Below are positions 48,033 to 56,810 of a DNA stretch of 64,000 nt, in pieces (position 1 is the stretch's first letter; the number at the start of each line of letters is the position of its first letter). Origin of the DNA: Shewanella psychropiezotolerans (GTDB lineage Bacteria; Pseudomonadota; Gammaproteobacteria; Enterobacterales; Shewanellaceae); contig NZ_CP041614.1 of the NCBI RefSeq assembly GCF_007197555.1, positions 4,890,001 to 4,954,000 of the forward strand. The letters are read 5' to 3'. Both the position numbers and the translations under genes were made by a program. The notes beneath the pieces are model-generated. The model ran no database searches, had not been told where the DNA came from, and worked only from the letters and a program-made list of their open reading frames with translations.

Positions 48033-48248
48033 GCGTCTTTTATCCTCTAATGATTTGCTTCTCATGAAGCAAAAATAAAAACTGGAACTCCGTGTTCGCG
48101 AAGAGTCCCAGATAGAAAGCCGGACGATTTTACCTTACCTGCCGACGAATGCAACCAAATATAGCAATTCTGATTAAATTCCACTCTCTTTAATCAAAAT
48201 GCCTATTAATAATTTTTACATCACCACTTACTGAAAGCTGATGTAAAT

Positions 48249-48284
48249 AAAAAACCCACAGACACAATATTAGCATCTGTGGGC
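48249..48284 (-). terminator. ffh terminator
   Basis: On the minus strand CCCACAGA and TCTGTGGG form an 8-bp stem with a 13-base A/T-rich loop, then TTTTTT. It separates ffh from the rpsP operon. Confidence 0.85.
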
Positions 48285-48309
48285 TATTAAACTGATTAAA
48301 CAGCGGGTC

Positions 48310-49683
48310 TTAACGACCCGGCATCTTCATTCCAGGTGGTAGCATACCACTCATACCACGCATCATCTTCTTCATGCCGCCTTTAGCTGACATCTTCTTC
48401 ATCATCTTCTGCATCTGAGTAAACTGCTTAAGCAAACGGTTCACATCTTGGATCTGCGTACCTGAGCCCAAGGCGATTCTGCGCTTACGTGAACCTTTAA
48501 TGATATCGGGACGCTTACGCTCACCCGGTGTCATAGAGCTGATGATGGCTTCCATCTGGTTAGTCATCTTACCGCTCTGCACCTGAGCTAGCGCCTCAGG
48601 GGGCAGCTGGCCGACGCCAGGCAGTTTTTCAATCATGCCCATCATGCCGCCCATGTTCTTCATCTGCTGCAGCTGCTCACGGAAATCTTCTAGATCGAAG
48701 CTACCGCCCTTCTTCACTTTAGCGGCGAGCTTCATCGCCTTGTCTTTATCGACGCCGCGCTCAACTTCTTCGATGAGTGACAGCACATCACCCATACCTA
48801 AGATACGTGAAGCGACACGATCTGGATGGAATGCCTCTAGGGCGTCTGTTTTCTCGCCGACACCTAAGAATTTAATTGGCTTGCCGGTAATATGACGAAT
48901 AGACAGAGCCGCACCACCGCGGGCATCACCGTCGACTTTAGTCAGTACTACACCGGTTAAGGGTAGCGCTTCATTGAAGGCCTTAGCCGTGTTAGCCGCA
49001 TCCTGACCCGTCATGGCATCGACAACAAACAGAGTCTCGACAGGATTGACCGCTGCATGCAGCGCCTTAATCTCATCCATCATGCTCTCATCGACATGCA
49101 GACGACCCGCTGTATCGACAATCACTACATCGATGAACTTAAGCTTGGCATGAGCCAGCGCCGCGTTAACGATATCGATAGGCTTCTGGCTGACGTCAGA
49201 TGGGAAGAATTGCACATCGACCTCGGTAGCCAAGGTCTCCAGCTGTTTAATCGCTGCCGGACGGTATACGTCGGCGCTCACCACTAATACAGATTTCTTC
49301 TCTCGCTCGCGGAGGAACTTACCCAGTTTTGCAACACTGGTGGTTTTACCCGCACCTTGAAGACCCGCCATCATGATCACTGCTGGCGGCTGCGCCGAGA
49401 GGTCCAGGCCTTCGTTGGCCTCGCCCATGGCGTTTTCAAGTTCGCTCTGGACAATCTTAATGAATGCTTGCCCCGGACTCAGACTCTTAGAGACCTCTTG
49501 ACCAACGGCGCGCTCTTTAACGCTGTTGACGAAGGCACGTACAACAGGCAAGGCTACATCGGCCTCAAGCAGTGCCATACGCACTTCTCGTAGAGTGTCC
49601 TTAACATTATCTTCTGTTAAGCGACCACGACCACTGATATTTTTCAGCGTGCGTGACAATCTGTCCGTTAGGTTCTCAAACAT
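48310..49683 (-). CDS. ffh: Ffh, signal recognition particle GTPase
   Basis: SRP54 homologue that, with 4.5S RNA, targets inner-membrane proteins co-translationally. 457 residues: N domain (about 1-90), G domain with MAGLQGAGKTTSVAKLG (P-loop, about 104-120), VSADVYRPAAIKQL, VDTAGRLHVDE and LTKVDGDARGGAALS, then the Met-rich M domain (about 300-457; MKNMGGMMGMIEKLPG, KMMKKMSAKGGMKKMMRGMSG). It lies upstream of rpsP and divergent from the ypjD gene. Confidence 0.97.
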   Translation of the reverse strand: MFENLTDRLSRTLKNISGRGRLTEDNVKDTLREVRMALLEADVALPVVRAFVNSVKERAVGQEVSKSLSPGQAFIKIVQSELENAMGEANEGLDLSAQPPAVIMMAGLQGAGKTTSVAKLGKFLREREKKSVLVVSADVYRPAAIKQLETLATEVDVQFFPSDVSQKPIDIVNAALAHAKLKFIDVVIVDTAGRLHVDESMMDEIKALHAAVNPVETLFVVDAMTGQDAANTAKAFNEALPLTGVVLTKVDGDARGGAALSIRHITGKPIKFLGVGEKTDALEAFHPDRVASRILGMGDVLSLIEEVERGVDKDKAMKLAAKVKKGGSFDLEDFREQLQQMKNMGGMMGMIEKLPGVGQLPPEALAQVQSGKMTNQMEAIISSMTPGERKRPDIIKGSRKRRIALGSGTQIQDVNRLLKQFTQMQKMMKKMSAKGGMKKMMRGMSGMLPPGMKMPGR

Positions 49684-49988
49684 TATCGCGTTCTTACCAT
49701 TTAGAATTCATATTAATGGGCAGTATTATAGCGACGCCCAGATAATATGCTACTGCTATGGTGCAAGATAACCAGCTCTTCCCCTATATAAAGCCGGGCT
49801 AAAGTGTAAAACTTAGGTCTAACGCTCAGAAAGCACTAATTTTTGTACCTTTATCTACTGCACAACCCACCTTAGCTCGTGTTACTCTAGGAGTAAGATT
49901 AAAAAGAAGGCTTTACTTGCTTCTCCCCCTTCGCATTGGTGGTGTGTTAAGCAGTCCATAGCAAACAAAACGATAGGTTAATTACTCA

Positions 49989-50777
49989 ATGGTTTTATTT
50001 TCCGCTTCAGCCATGCTCTTTTACTCCATAGCCTTAGTGTTAGTGGCCAGCCGTCTGTTTCATGCCGATGGGCCTAATCGCCGTCTTGTCGCTAGCTTTG
50101 CCGCTATTGGCGTGGTACTTCATGCGGCAGCATTATCTCAGGCGATCCTGACAACTGATGGGCAAAACTTTAGCCTGACCAATGTCATCTCTATGGTGAA
50201 CTGGATCATTGCCTTCAGCTTTACCGTCTTATTATTCAGACTCAAGATGATTGTCGTCGTGCCAGTTGTGTATGCCTGCTCCGTCATCTCAGTCGCACTA
50301 CTCTGGTTGGTGCCACCGCAATACATCACCCATTTTGAGATCCATCCCGACATATTAGTCCATGTAGTGTTGTCATTGATGGCCTATAGCGCCCTGATGA
50401 TCGCCGCCCTCTACGCCATACAATTGGCGATAATTCAACATAGATTAAAGAGTAAGAAACTGATGCTAAGCCCATCAATGCCACCTCTGATGACAGTTGA
50501 AAAACAACTTTATCATCTGGTGATTGTTGGCGTTATCTTATTGAGTCTCTCTCTCGCCACTGGCTTTATCTTCCTCGATGACATGTTCGAAGATGGCAAG
50601 GGCCACAAGGCAGTGCTGTCTATCATGGCCTGGTTTACCTATATCGCCATGCTTGCTCAACAGTATTGGGTAGGCTGTAGAATAAGAACCGCTGTGGTTT
50701 ATACCCTCACGGGAGCCGTCATGTTGTCACTGGCCTACTTTGGCGCCAGAATAGTAAAAGAGATAATATTATCTTAA
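49989..50777 (+). CDS. ypjD: YpjD, CcsA/ResC-type inner-membrane protein
   Basis: 262-residue membrane protein of the cytochrome c assembly (CcsA/CcmF/CcmC-related) superfamily; eight hydrophobic spans. Candidate heme-ligand histidines sit in VVLHAAALS, IHPDILVHVVLSLMAYSAL, and GHKAVLSIMAWFTYIAML; the family WWD motif is not present, as in other YpjD proteins. E. coli YpjD is linked with the CorB-type YfjD, and the same pair is found here. The molecular role is not established. The gene is divergent from ffh. Confidence 0.88.
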   Translation: MVLFSASAMLFYSIALVLVASRLFHADGPNRRLVASFAAIGVVLHAAALSQAILTTDGQNFSLTNVISMVNWIIAFSFTVLLFRLKMIVVVPVVYACSVISVALLWLVPPQYITHFEIHPDILVHVVLSLMAYSALMIAALYAIQLAIIQHRLKSKKLMLSPSMPPLMTVEKQLYHLVIVGVILLSLSLATGFIFLDDMFEDGKGHKAVLSIMAWFTYIAMLAQQYWVGCRIRTAVVYTLTGAVMLSLAYFGARIVKEIILS

Positions 50778-50978
50778 TCATTTCAATGACTAACTCTCTA
50801 TATGCGCTGCGATTCCCCCTGCGCATATAGACGGGCTAACTTGACACAAAACTCAAACCGATGTAATTACTATTCTTTGAATAAATTCTAAATACAGACA
50901 TACCCGAAATTCAGATAAGCTAACAGGTATAGCGATAACTGAATTGCAGATGTCATAGCCAACTAATGGAGCTCCTTT

Positions 50979-52262
50979 TTGGACGCCATATCAACCAGCG
51001 CATTGCTCATCATTCTTGTCGTGTTACTCATCATCTCAGCCTATTTTTCGGGCTCAGAAACCGCCATGATGACCCTTAACCGCTATCGACTTAAGCACTT
51101 AGCCTCCAGCGGTCATAAGGGCGCTCAACGCGCAATGAAATTACTGGACCGGCCCGACAGACTCATTGGCCTTATCCTCATCGGCAATAACTTAGTCAAC
51201 ATCCTCGCCTCAGCTATAGCAACTATCATAGGTATGCGGCTGTTTGGCGATATGGGCGTGGCCATCTCAACTGGTGTACTCACCTTAGTGGTGCTGGTCT
51301 TCGCCGAGGTGACACCGAAAACAGTAGCCGCGTTACACCCGGAGCGCATCGCCTTCCCATCCAGCTTACTGCTCAAATGGTTGCTGGTTATCCTCTTACC
51401 CCTAGTGAAAGCGGTAAACTTATTCACTTCAGGCTTTCTGCACTTACTGGGAATACGTTCAGTTAAAACCTCAGATGCCCTAAGCAAAGAGGAACTAAGA
51501 ACCGTAGTTCACGAGGCGGGCGCACTCATCCCCAGGCGTCACCAGGAGATGTTACTTTCGATAATGGACCTTGAGAAAGTGACCGTAGAAGACATTATGA
51601 TCCCCCGCTCAGAGCTGTTCGCCATCAATATCAATGATGACTTCAAGAGCATCACTAAGCAGATGATCCAGAGCCCCCACACTCGGGTCCTATTGTTTAG
51701 AGACAATATCGACGATGCCGTCGGCTTCGTGCACCTGCGCGATGCGCTACGTCTACAGTCCAAGAATCAGTTCAGCAAATCTTCCTTACTACGAGCAGTG
51801 AAAGAACTTTACTTCATCCCAGAGGGAACCCCTCTCAATGTGCAACTGGGTAACTTCCAGCAGAACAAGGAGCGTATCGGCCTGGTGGTAGATGAATACG
51901 GTGATATTCAGGGGTTAGTCACCCTCGAAGACATACTCGAAGAGATAGTGGGCGATTTTACCACCTCATCGGAACCCACCCCGAGTGAAGAGATTAACCA
52001 GCAACAAGATGGTAGCTTCCTTATCGAAGCCTGCATCAATATTCGGGAACTCAATAAAGAGATGAAATGGGACTTTCCCACCAATGGACCTAAGACCCTC
52101 AACGGTCTTATCATCGAATATCTGGAAGACATTCCCACCCCCAATACCAGCATGCGTATTTCAGGCTACCCCATCGAAGTCATCGACGTGGCCGAAAACA
52201 TGATTAAAACCGTACGTATCATGCCCCAGCACTATGAACTTCCAAAGAAGGCATCAAGTTAG
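50979..52262 (+). CDS. CorB/YfjD-type CNNM-CBS-CorC domain protein
   Basis: 427 residues: an N-terminal CNNM (DUF21) membrane domain (about 1-185; ISAYFSGSETAMMTLNRYRLKHLA, LILIGNNLVNILASA, VFAEVTPKTVAALHPERIA), a CBS pair (about 200-325; TVEDIMIPRSE, GLVVDEYGDIQGLVTLEDILEEIVGDF) and a C-terminal CorC/HlyC domain (about 345-420). Such proteins are implicated in magnesium efflux. The start is TTG at 50979 with GGAG seven bases upstream; homologues begin at the same point. It follows ypjD at about 200 bases. Confidence 0.92.
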   Translation: MDAISTSALLIILVVLLIISAYFSGSETAMMTLNRYRLKHLASSGHKGAQRAMKLLDRPDRLIGLILIGNNLVNILASAIATIIGMRLFGDMGVAISTGVLTLVVLVFAEVTPKTVAALHPERIAFPSSLLLKWLLVILLPLVKAVNLFTSGFLHLLGIRSVKTSDALSKEELRTVVHEAGALIPRRHQEMLLSIMDLEKVTVEDIMIPRSELFAININDDFKSITKQMIQSPHTRVLLFRDNIDDAVGFVHLRDALRLQSKNQFSKSSLLRAVKELYFIPEGTPLNVQLGNFQQNKERIGLVVDEYGDIQGLVTLEDILEEIVGDFTTSSEPTPSEEINQQQDGSFLIEACINIRELNKEMKWDFPTNGPKTLNGLIIEYLEDIPTPNTSMRISGYPIEVIDVAENMIKTVRIMPQHYELPKKASS

Positions 52263-52333
52263 TAATACTGCTGTACTGACTGTGCTGGTTTAAATAGTGT
52301 AGATGTAAAGGCACTGATATAAAAAGTACTCAC

Positions 52334-52357
52334 AAAAAAGGCGCATAATGCGCCTTT
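52334..52357. terminator. Bidirectional terminator between the CorB-type and Mpo1-like genes
   Basis: AAAAAAGGCGCA-TAA-TGCGCCTTT, shared by two convergent genes. Confidence 0.85.
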
Positions 52358-52378
52358 AACAGATTAATCCGAATTCGC

Positions 52379-52924
52379 TTAGGATCTCGCCTCGCGGCGC
52401 AGTGTCTCCAGAGCGCGACGCTTTGCTACCGCCAAGGGGGTTATCTGCTTATCTAACTCTTTCTCCAGTCCTAACATAAAATACAATTCTGCCATCAGGA
52501 AAAATGGCCCAATCAAGAGCTGGTTAAGATCGTCGACAAACGCAGGTTTAGCCTTCTCATATTTATGACCGATAAGCTGGAACACCCAACCCACAACAAA
52601 CACGGCTATAGCTATCCAAACCGCGCCTTGCACTTCGGCAACCAAGTGAGAGGTATAGAGCACAGGCAGAATAAACAGAGCTAAGCCAATCGCCAAACGA
52701 GCGTGCAGTTTGAAATAATAGATAAGCACACCAATAGCGAAAGCCGACGCCACATTGATGCTGATAGCAGGATCATCCCAGGCGAAAAAATTAACCGGGA
52801 TAAGGTTTAGCAGTAAAAATATAGACCAGATGATCAAAGGAACCCCAACGAAGTGAGTCCTGATATTCTTAGGATTCAGGTGAACACTTTTATAAGTCGA
52901 TAACTGCTCTTCGGCGGATTTCAT
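52379..52924 (-). CDS. Mpo1-like (DUF962) membrane protein
   Basis: 181 residues with four to five hydrophobic spans. It belongs to the YGL010w/Mpo1 family (DUF962), whose yeast member is an Fe(II)-dependent dioxygenase of 2-hydroxy fatty acids. Candidate ligand histidines: HLNPKNIRTHFVGVPLI (about 15-31), YTSHLVAEVQGA and LIGHKYEKAKPA; these match the family's conserved places. ATG 52924 has GGAG at eight bases; an in-frame TTG five codons upstream lies inside the SD. The bacterial function is inferred from family only. Confidence 0.85.
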   Translation of the reverse strand: MKSAEEQLSTYKSVHLNPKNIRTHFVGVPLIIWSIFLLLNLIPVNFFAWDDPAISINVASAFAIGVLIYYFKLHARLAIGLALFILPVLYTSHLVAEVQGAVWIAIAVFVVGWVFQLIGHKYEKAKPAFVDDLNQLLIGPFFLMAELYFMLGLEKELDKQITPLAVAKRRALETLRREARS

Positions 52925-53158
52925 CTGCTCTTCTCCCAAGATAATCTTATTTAATTATAGTGATTAAACTTTTCGCTTAGTCTAACGAGGTTCTAGGACC
53001 TAGTACCTCGTCAACCCTATGTGTACGTTCGTCTCATTTAACCAAATCTTAACCTAAAGGATTTTGCCCTGTTTTAATAGAGTAAAAGATCAAAAACTTG
53101 CTGACTTGTCGAATAACAAGTTTCTGAAATATCTTTGAGTAGGGCTCATTGGACCTAA

Positions 53159-53375
53159 TTGTTATTTGATTAGTTTGCTAAATACCATAGCTTCGCTGGT
53201 ATTTATTGCTTGCAGCAGGTGCTGTATAGGATATACGAATGTCGTGATCACATGGATGTGAAAGAACGGCCTCATATGCAGATACTTCAGTGGGACGCTG
53301 GCTCTTAATTTCATAAGAAGTGTCCCTATACGCTCTGCGGTTTCATCCCTGAAACCGAAGCCCACAGCCGCATTA
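53159..53375 (-). repeat. Dispersed GCGGCTG repeat, copy 3 (head and tail)
   Basis: On the minus strand GCGGCTGTGGGCTT, hairpin CGGTTTC-AGGGAT-GAAACCG (53338-53357), CAGAGCGTATAGGGA, GAAGTATCTGCAT, then about 100 bases later a tail TGCAAGCAATAAATACC and GAAGCTATGGTATTTAGCAAAC that matches 11046-11090. The hairpin is identical to that of copy 1. A minus-strand frame over it is not counted as a gene. Confidence 0.75.
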
Positions 53376-53699
53376 TCTACATCGGGTTATTAGTTTCTTC
53401 GATTGAAGGTATAGAGAAAATGTAACTCATTTAGAATCAAAACGGTTTACTTGTCTGAGAGCAGGTTTTAAATATCTTTTTGATTGGTTCATTGGGCAGG
53501 TCTTGTACTTGGCATATTCTGATTACCGATATTGCATTGTTATCTACCGCCTGTCCGGCGATAATTGTGCGCTCTTTTTTTGAGAAGGTTCTGTGACACG
53601 GTGAATATGGCGTAGCCATGTGCCTATGAACGAGAAGCATGGAAGCTGAACTGGCCTTTAGATAGGATATCATTCAAGCACAGTCCATATAGCCTCAGC

Positions 53700-53800
53700 C
53701 AAAACATCTGACCTACGCGGACGTAGAAAATGTATGGAACATTTTTGGCCATGTCACGGAAGGTCACAGCCGCGTTCACACCTGAATATTTATTTCTTCC
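53700..53800 (-). repeat. Dispersed GCGGCTG repeat, copy 4 (head fragment)
   Basis: On the minus strand GGTGTGAACGCGGCTGTGAC plus CTTC is identical to copy 2 over 24 bases, then the sequence diverges. Two perfect hairpins follow, which as read on the plus strand have GGA in the loop: AAAATGT-ATGGA-ACATTTT (53727-53745) and CTACG-CGGA-CGTAG (53713-53726). The interval 52925-54099 is non-coding and repeat-rich overall. Confidence 0.6.
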
Positions 53801-54020
53801 AATTAGAGTTTTCTGGTTGTAACTCATTTTTAGACAGAAGCAAATTAAAGCATTGGGTCTAATTAAGCTGACATTGATTAGAAAAAGTATCTTAGTTTAT
53901 TCGAAGACTCTAATTCGCTGCGACCCCTTTATCTGCCTTTATCTGACATTGGCCGCCATCACTGTCAATATTTATGAACATAAGTTCGGCAACTGTTTTA
54001 GGCCTCAGCTATCAGTTTTC

Positions 54021-54050
54021 GGCCAGGTCTATATTGCATTAGACCTGGCC
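54021..54050 (+). other. Perfect 11-bp inverted repeat upstream of the CoA-transferase gene
   Basis: GGCCAGGTCTA-TATTGCAT-TAGACCTGGCC, 50 bases before the ATG, followed by TTGCTAGTATTTC. It may be an orphan terminator, an operator or an attenuator; no coding sequence precedes it. Confidence 0.55.
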
Positions 54051-54099
54051 TTGCTAGTATTTCGGCAGCTGACAATTAAAAACACCCAGGGAAATATCA

Positions 54100-55384
54100 A
54101 TGGCACCAATTGTTTGTACTAGTGCGCTCGAAGCCGTCTCTCTGATCCAGAGTGGCGAAAACCTCTGGACCCATTCCATGGGAGCCACCCCCAGGCTGCT
54201 ACTGAATGCCCTGGCGGAACATGCCTTGAGTCGACAAGATCTGACTCTGCTGCAACTCCACACCGAGGGCGCCGAGTCACTGAGTAATGACAATCTCAAA
54301 GGGCACCTGCGCCATCGCTGCTTCTTCGGCGGCTTGCCGACACGGCGACTGCTGCAACAGGGAGACGCAGATTATGTGCCTATCTTCCTCTCCGAAGTGC
54401 CAAAATTGTTCCGTTCGGGGAACAGAAGATCGATACCGCAATCATTCAGGTCTCACCGCCGGACAAACATGGCATATGCTCGCTGGGGATCTCGGTGGAA
54501 GCCACACTGGCGGCCTGTCAGGTGGCGGGCAAGATCATCGCCCATATCAACCCGCAGATGCCCCGTACCCACGGAGACGGTTTCATTCACTACAGTAAAT
54601 TTTCCGCCGTCTATGAAGAAAGTTCAGCACTGCCACAACATCCGCTAGCCGCCAGCGATGCAGTCAGCTTGGCGATAGGTAATAACGTAGCCGAGCTGGT
54701 CAGAGACGGTGATTGTCTGCAGATGGGCATAGGCGCCATTCCCGATGCTGTGCTCAGCTGTTTGGGGGCCATAAAGACCTAGGGATCCATACCGAGCTCT
54801 TCTCCGACGGGGTGCTCAATCTGGTTGAGCTTGGTGCCGTTAACAACAGCAAGAAGAAGGTCTATCCAGGCAAGACAGTGACCGGCTTTGCCCTGGGCAG
54901 TCAACGCCTGTATGACTATGTCGATGATAATCCCTCGGTAATATTCATGGATATCGAGCAGGTTAATGACACCGCCATCATTCGCAAGAACCCCAATGTC
55001 ATGGCGATCAACTCGGCGCTGCAGATCGATATCTCGGGCCAGATTTGTGCCGACTCACTGGGCACGAAGATCTACTCCGGCGTCGGTGGTCAGATGGACT
55101 TTATCCGTGGTGCCGGCCTGTCCGAAGGTGGCCGCTCTGTGATTGCCCTGCCGAGCACCGCATCGGGGGGCAAGGTGTCGAGGATTGCCACCGTACTCTC
55201 ACCCGGCGCTGGGGTGGTAACCACCCGGGCCCATGTCCACTATATCGTCACCGAATACGGCTGCGTAAACCTGCGGGGGCGTTCACTCATAGAGCGGGCT
55301 AGGGCCCTTATCGATATTGCCCATCCTGACTTCAGGGAGCAGCTGTGTCGAGAGACCTTCGACATGTGGGGACTCAGTGTCTAG
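54100..55384 (+). pseudogene. Acetyl-CoA hydrolase / CoA-transferase family gene with two frameshifts
   Basis: The three frames together give about 428 residues, a full-length protein of the acetyl-CoA hydrolase / 4-hydroxybutyrate (or butyryl) CoA-transferase family, which moves CoA between acyl groups. Seen: CTSALEAVSLIQSGENLWTHSMG, MGIGAIPDAVLS, GIHTELFSDGVLNLVELGAV (active-site Glu region), YSGVGGQMDFIRGAGLSEGG and IVTEYGCVNLRG. Frame breaks at the GGGG run 54417-54420 (SG-EQKIDTAIIQVS resumes) and the GGGGG run 54764-54768 (GGHKDLGIHTELF resumes); one G at each restores it. The GC content is clearly higher than in its neighbours, which suggests transfer. It is either a decaying gene or an intact one with under-called G runs. 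Confidence 0.82.
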
Positions 55385-55552
55385 TGGCCATCTATACATA
55401 CGAAGTCAAAAACAAAGACAACCTATTATTAATCAACCACTTGCCATGACCCAAGGATGTTATTGGTTAACTATATCTAGGTTTATTTCTCTGCTAGTAA
55501 TATAAAGGAAATCATCTGTAACAATGAGTTGGTGAAATAGGCTAGGCTGCCT

Positions 55553-55681
55553 TTACACTGGTTTTTTCCAGAACTGGGCATCGCCATTTTTTATGTTTAA
55601 TTGATAAGGTTCGAAGCCATACTTTCTGTAGAAAGTAAGTGCAGTTTTATTGCCTTCTTGGACTTTCAAACTAACTTTTCA
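55553..55681 (-). pseudogene. C-terminal remnant of a GNAT acetyltransferase
   Basis: About 42 codons on the minus strand read VSLKVQEGNKTALTFYRKYG and go on FEPYQLNIKNGDAQFWKKPV to a stop at 55553. The EGNxxALxFYRKxGF segment is the motif-B end of GNAT N-acetyltransferases. The upstream part of the gene is missing; an in-frame stop precedes it and dsdC ends 4 bases away. It marks a recombination junction at the edge of the dsd cluster. Confidence 0.7.
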
Positions 55682-55684
55682 AGT

Positions 55685-56641
55685 TTATAAACTGTCACAT
55701 CTATTGGCCACAGCTCCCTCATCGGCCTGCTGTTTTAGCCAGTTAAGAAAGGCTTGGACTCTCGGGTTTGGCTCTATATCGGCACTATAAACAGCATGAT
55801 ACTGGTAGCTGGCGGGAGTACTTAATGAGGCAAAAGGCGCGATAAGTTCACCGCTTCGTAGACGTTTATCCACCAAGCGTTTACGGCCTATAGCGAGTCC
55901 CGCATTATTCATGGCGGCAATAACGGCCAAATCAGAGCGATCGAAGCTTAAGCTGCGACTATTATCTATGCCCATTATTTGATGGTACTTCGCCCACTCT
56001 AACCACTCGGCATTAAAGGCCGCTTGTGGCCAAGCTTTGCAATCATGCAGCAAGGTACATTGACTCAAGTTGTGTGGCTTACCGATAAGATCGAATCGCT
56101 CGGCATAGTCTAGACTGCATACGGGCGTCACTTCTTCAGACATTAACTTTATACTAGCGAGGCCCGGAAAAGGCCCGCTGGCATAATAGAGGGCCACATC
56201 GATAAATTGGGTGCGAAAGTTAACATCTTCGTTACCCGTAAGAATATCGAGCTGAATAGCTGGATAAGCTTGATGAAAATCATGGATCCGCGGCACCAGC
56301 CAACACTGAGTAATTGAGGGACGGGCATAAATAGTGAGCCTGCCCGATAATTCATTGGTTCGAATCTCATTAAGCTCTTCATCTAGCTGAGAAAATAATA
56401 ATGTACAACTGCGAAACAGCCGTGCTCCTTCTTCGGTCAATTTAAGTTGCTTATGTAAACGATGAAACAGCTTAAATCCAAGCTCTTGCTCAAGCTTGCC
56501 AATTCTATGGCTGACCGCACTGGGTGTCAGATACAATACCTGAGCTGTCTGAGTAAAAGACAGGTTCTGCGCCGCATTAACGAAGGTATTAAGATTCGCC
56601 AATTGACTCGCGCCCAGTTGTGCGTGCCTGCCTTGATACAT
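55685..56641 (-). CDS. dsdC: DsdC, LysR-type activator of D-serine deaminase
   Basis: 318-residue LysR-type regulator. The N-terminal HTH is about 18-75 (FVNAAQNLSFTQTAQVLYLTPSAVSHRIGKLEQELG), followed by the co-inducer domain. Segments LSGRLTIYARPSITQCWLVP, LTGNEDVN, CTLLHDCKAWP and FDRSDLAVIAAMNNAGLAIGRKRLV correspond closely to E. coli DsdC, which activates dsdXA in response to D-serine. It is on the same strand as and downstream of dsdA, with 169 bases between, rather than divergent as in E. coli. Confidence 0.88.
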   Translation of the reverse strand: MYQGRHAQLGASQLANLNTFVNAAQNLSFTQTAQVLYLTPSAVSHRIGKLEQELGFKLFHRLHKQLKLTEEGARLFRSCTLLFSQLDEELNEIRTNELSGRLTIYARPSITQCWLVPRIHDFHQAYPAIQLDILTGNEDVNFRTQFIDVALYYASGPFPGLASIKLMSEEVTPVCSLDYAERFDLIGKPHNLSQCTLLHDCKAWPQAAFNAEWLEWAKYHQIMGIDNSRSLSFDRSDLAVIAAMNNAGLAIGRKRLVDKRLRSGELIAPFASLSTPASYQYHAVYSADIEPNPRVQAFLNWLKQQADEGAVANRCDSL

Positions 56642-56721
56642 AAGCTATGTGTCCCACTAAAATTATCTAATGCAGTTTATGATACAAGTCTGACTTTTGC
56701 ATTTGAAAATAAACCAATACC

Positions 56722-56763
56722 ATGCCGTACTTATACCTAATGCAATTGGTATAAGTACGGCAT
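56722..56763. repeat. 16-bp perfect inverted repeat between dsdA and dsdC
   Basis: ATGCCGTACTTATACC and GGTATAAGTACGGCAT with a 10-base loop. There is no T-tract. The arms contain words like the MITE ends (ATACCA, TACTTATA), and a partial relative (AATTGGTATCAGTACG) lies at 17799, so it may be a MITE relic; it may also stop dsdA transcription. Confidence 0.55.
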
Positions 56764-56810
56764 AAACCCGTTTAGATTTATCCTGCGCTGCATACGTAAG
56801 AGCGGTTAAT

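Noticed and set aside
53624..54122. Two ORFs (53624-53827 minus, 53853-54122 plus) in the repeat island
   Set aside because: Low-complexity or repeat-derived sequence, no SD, no recognisable domain.
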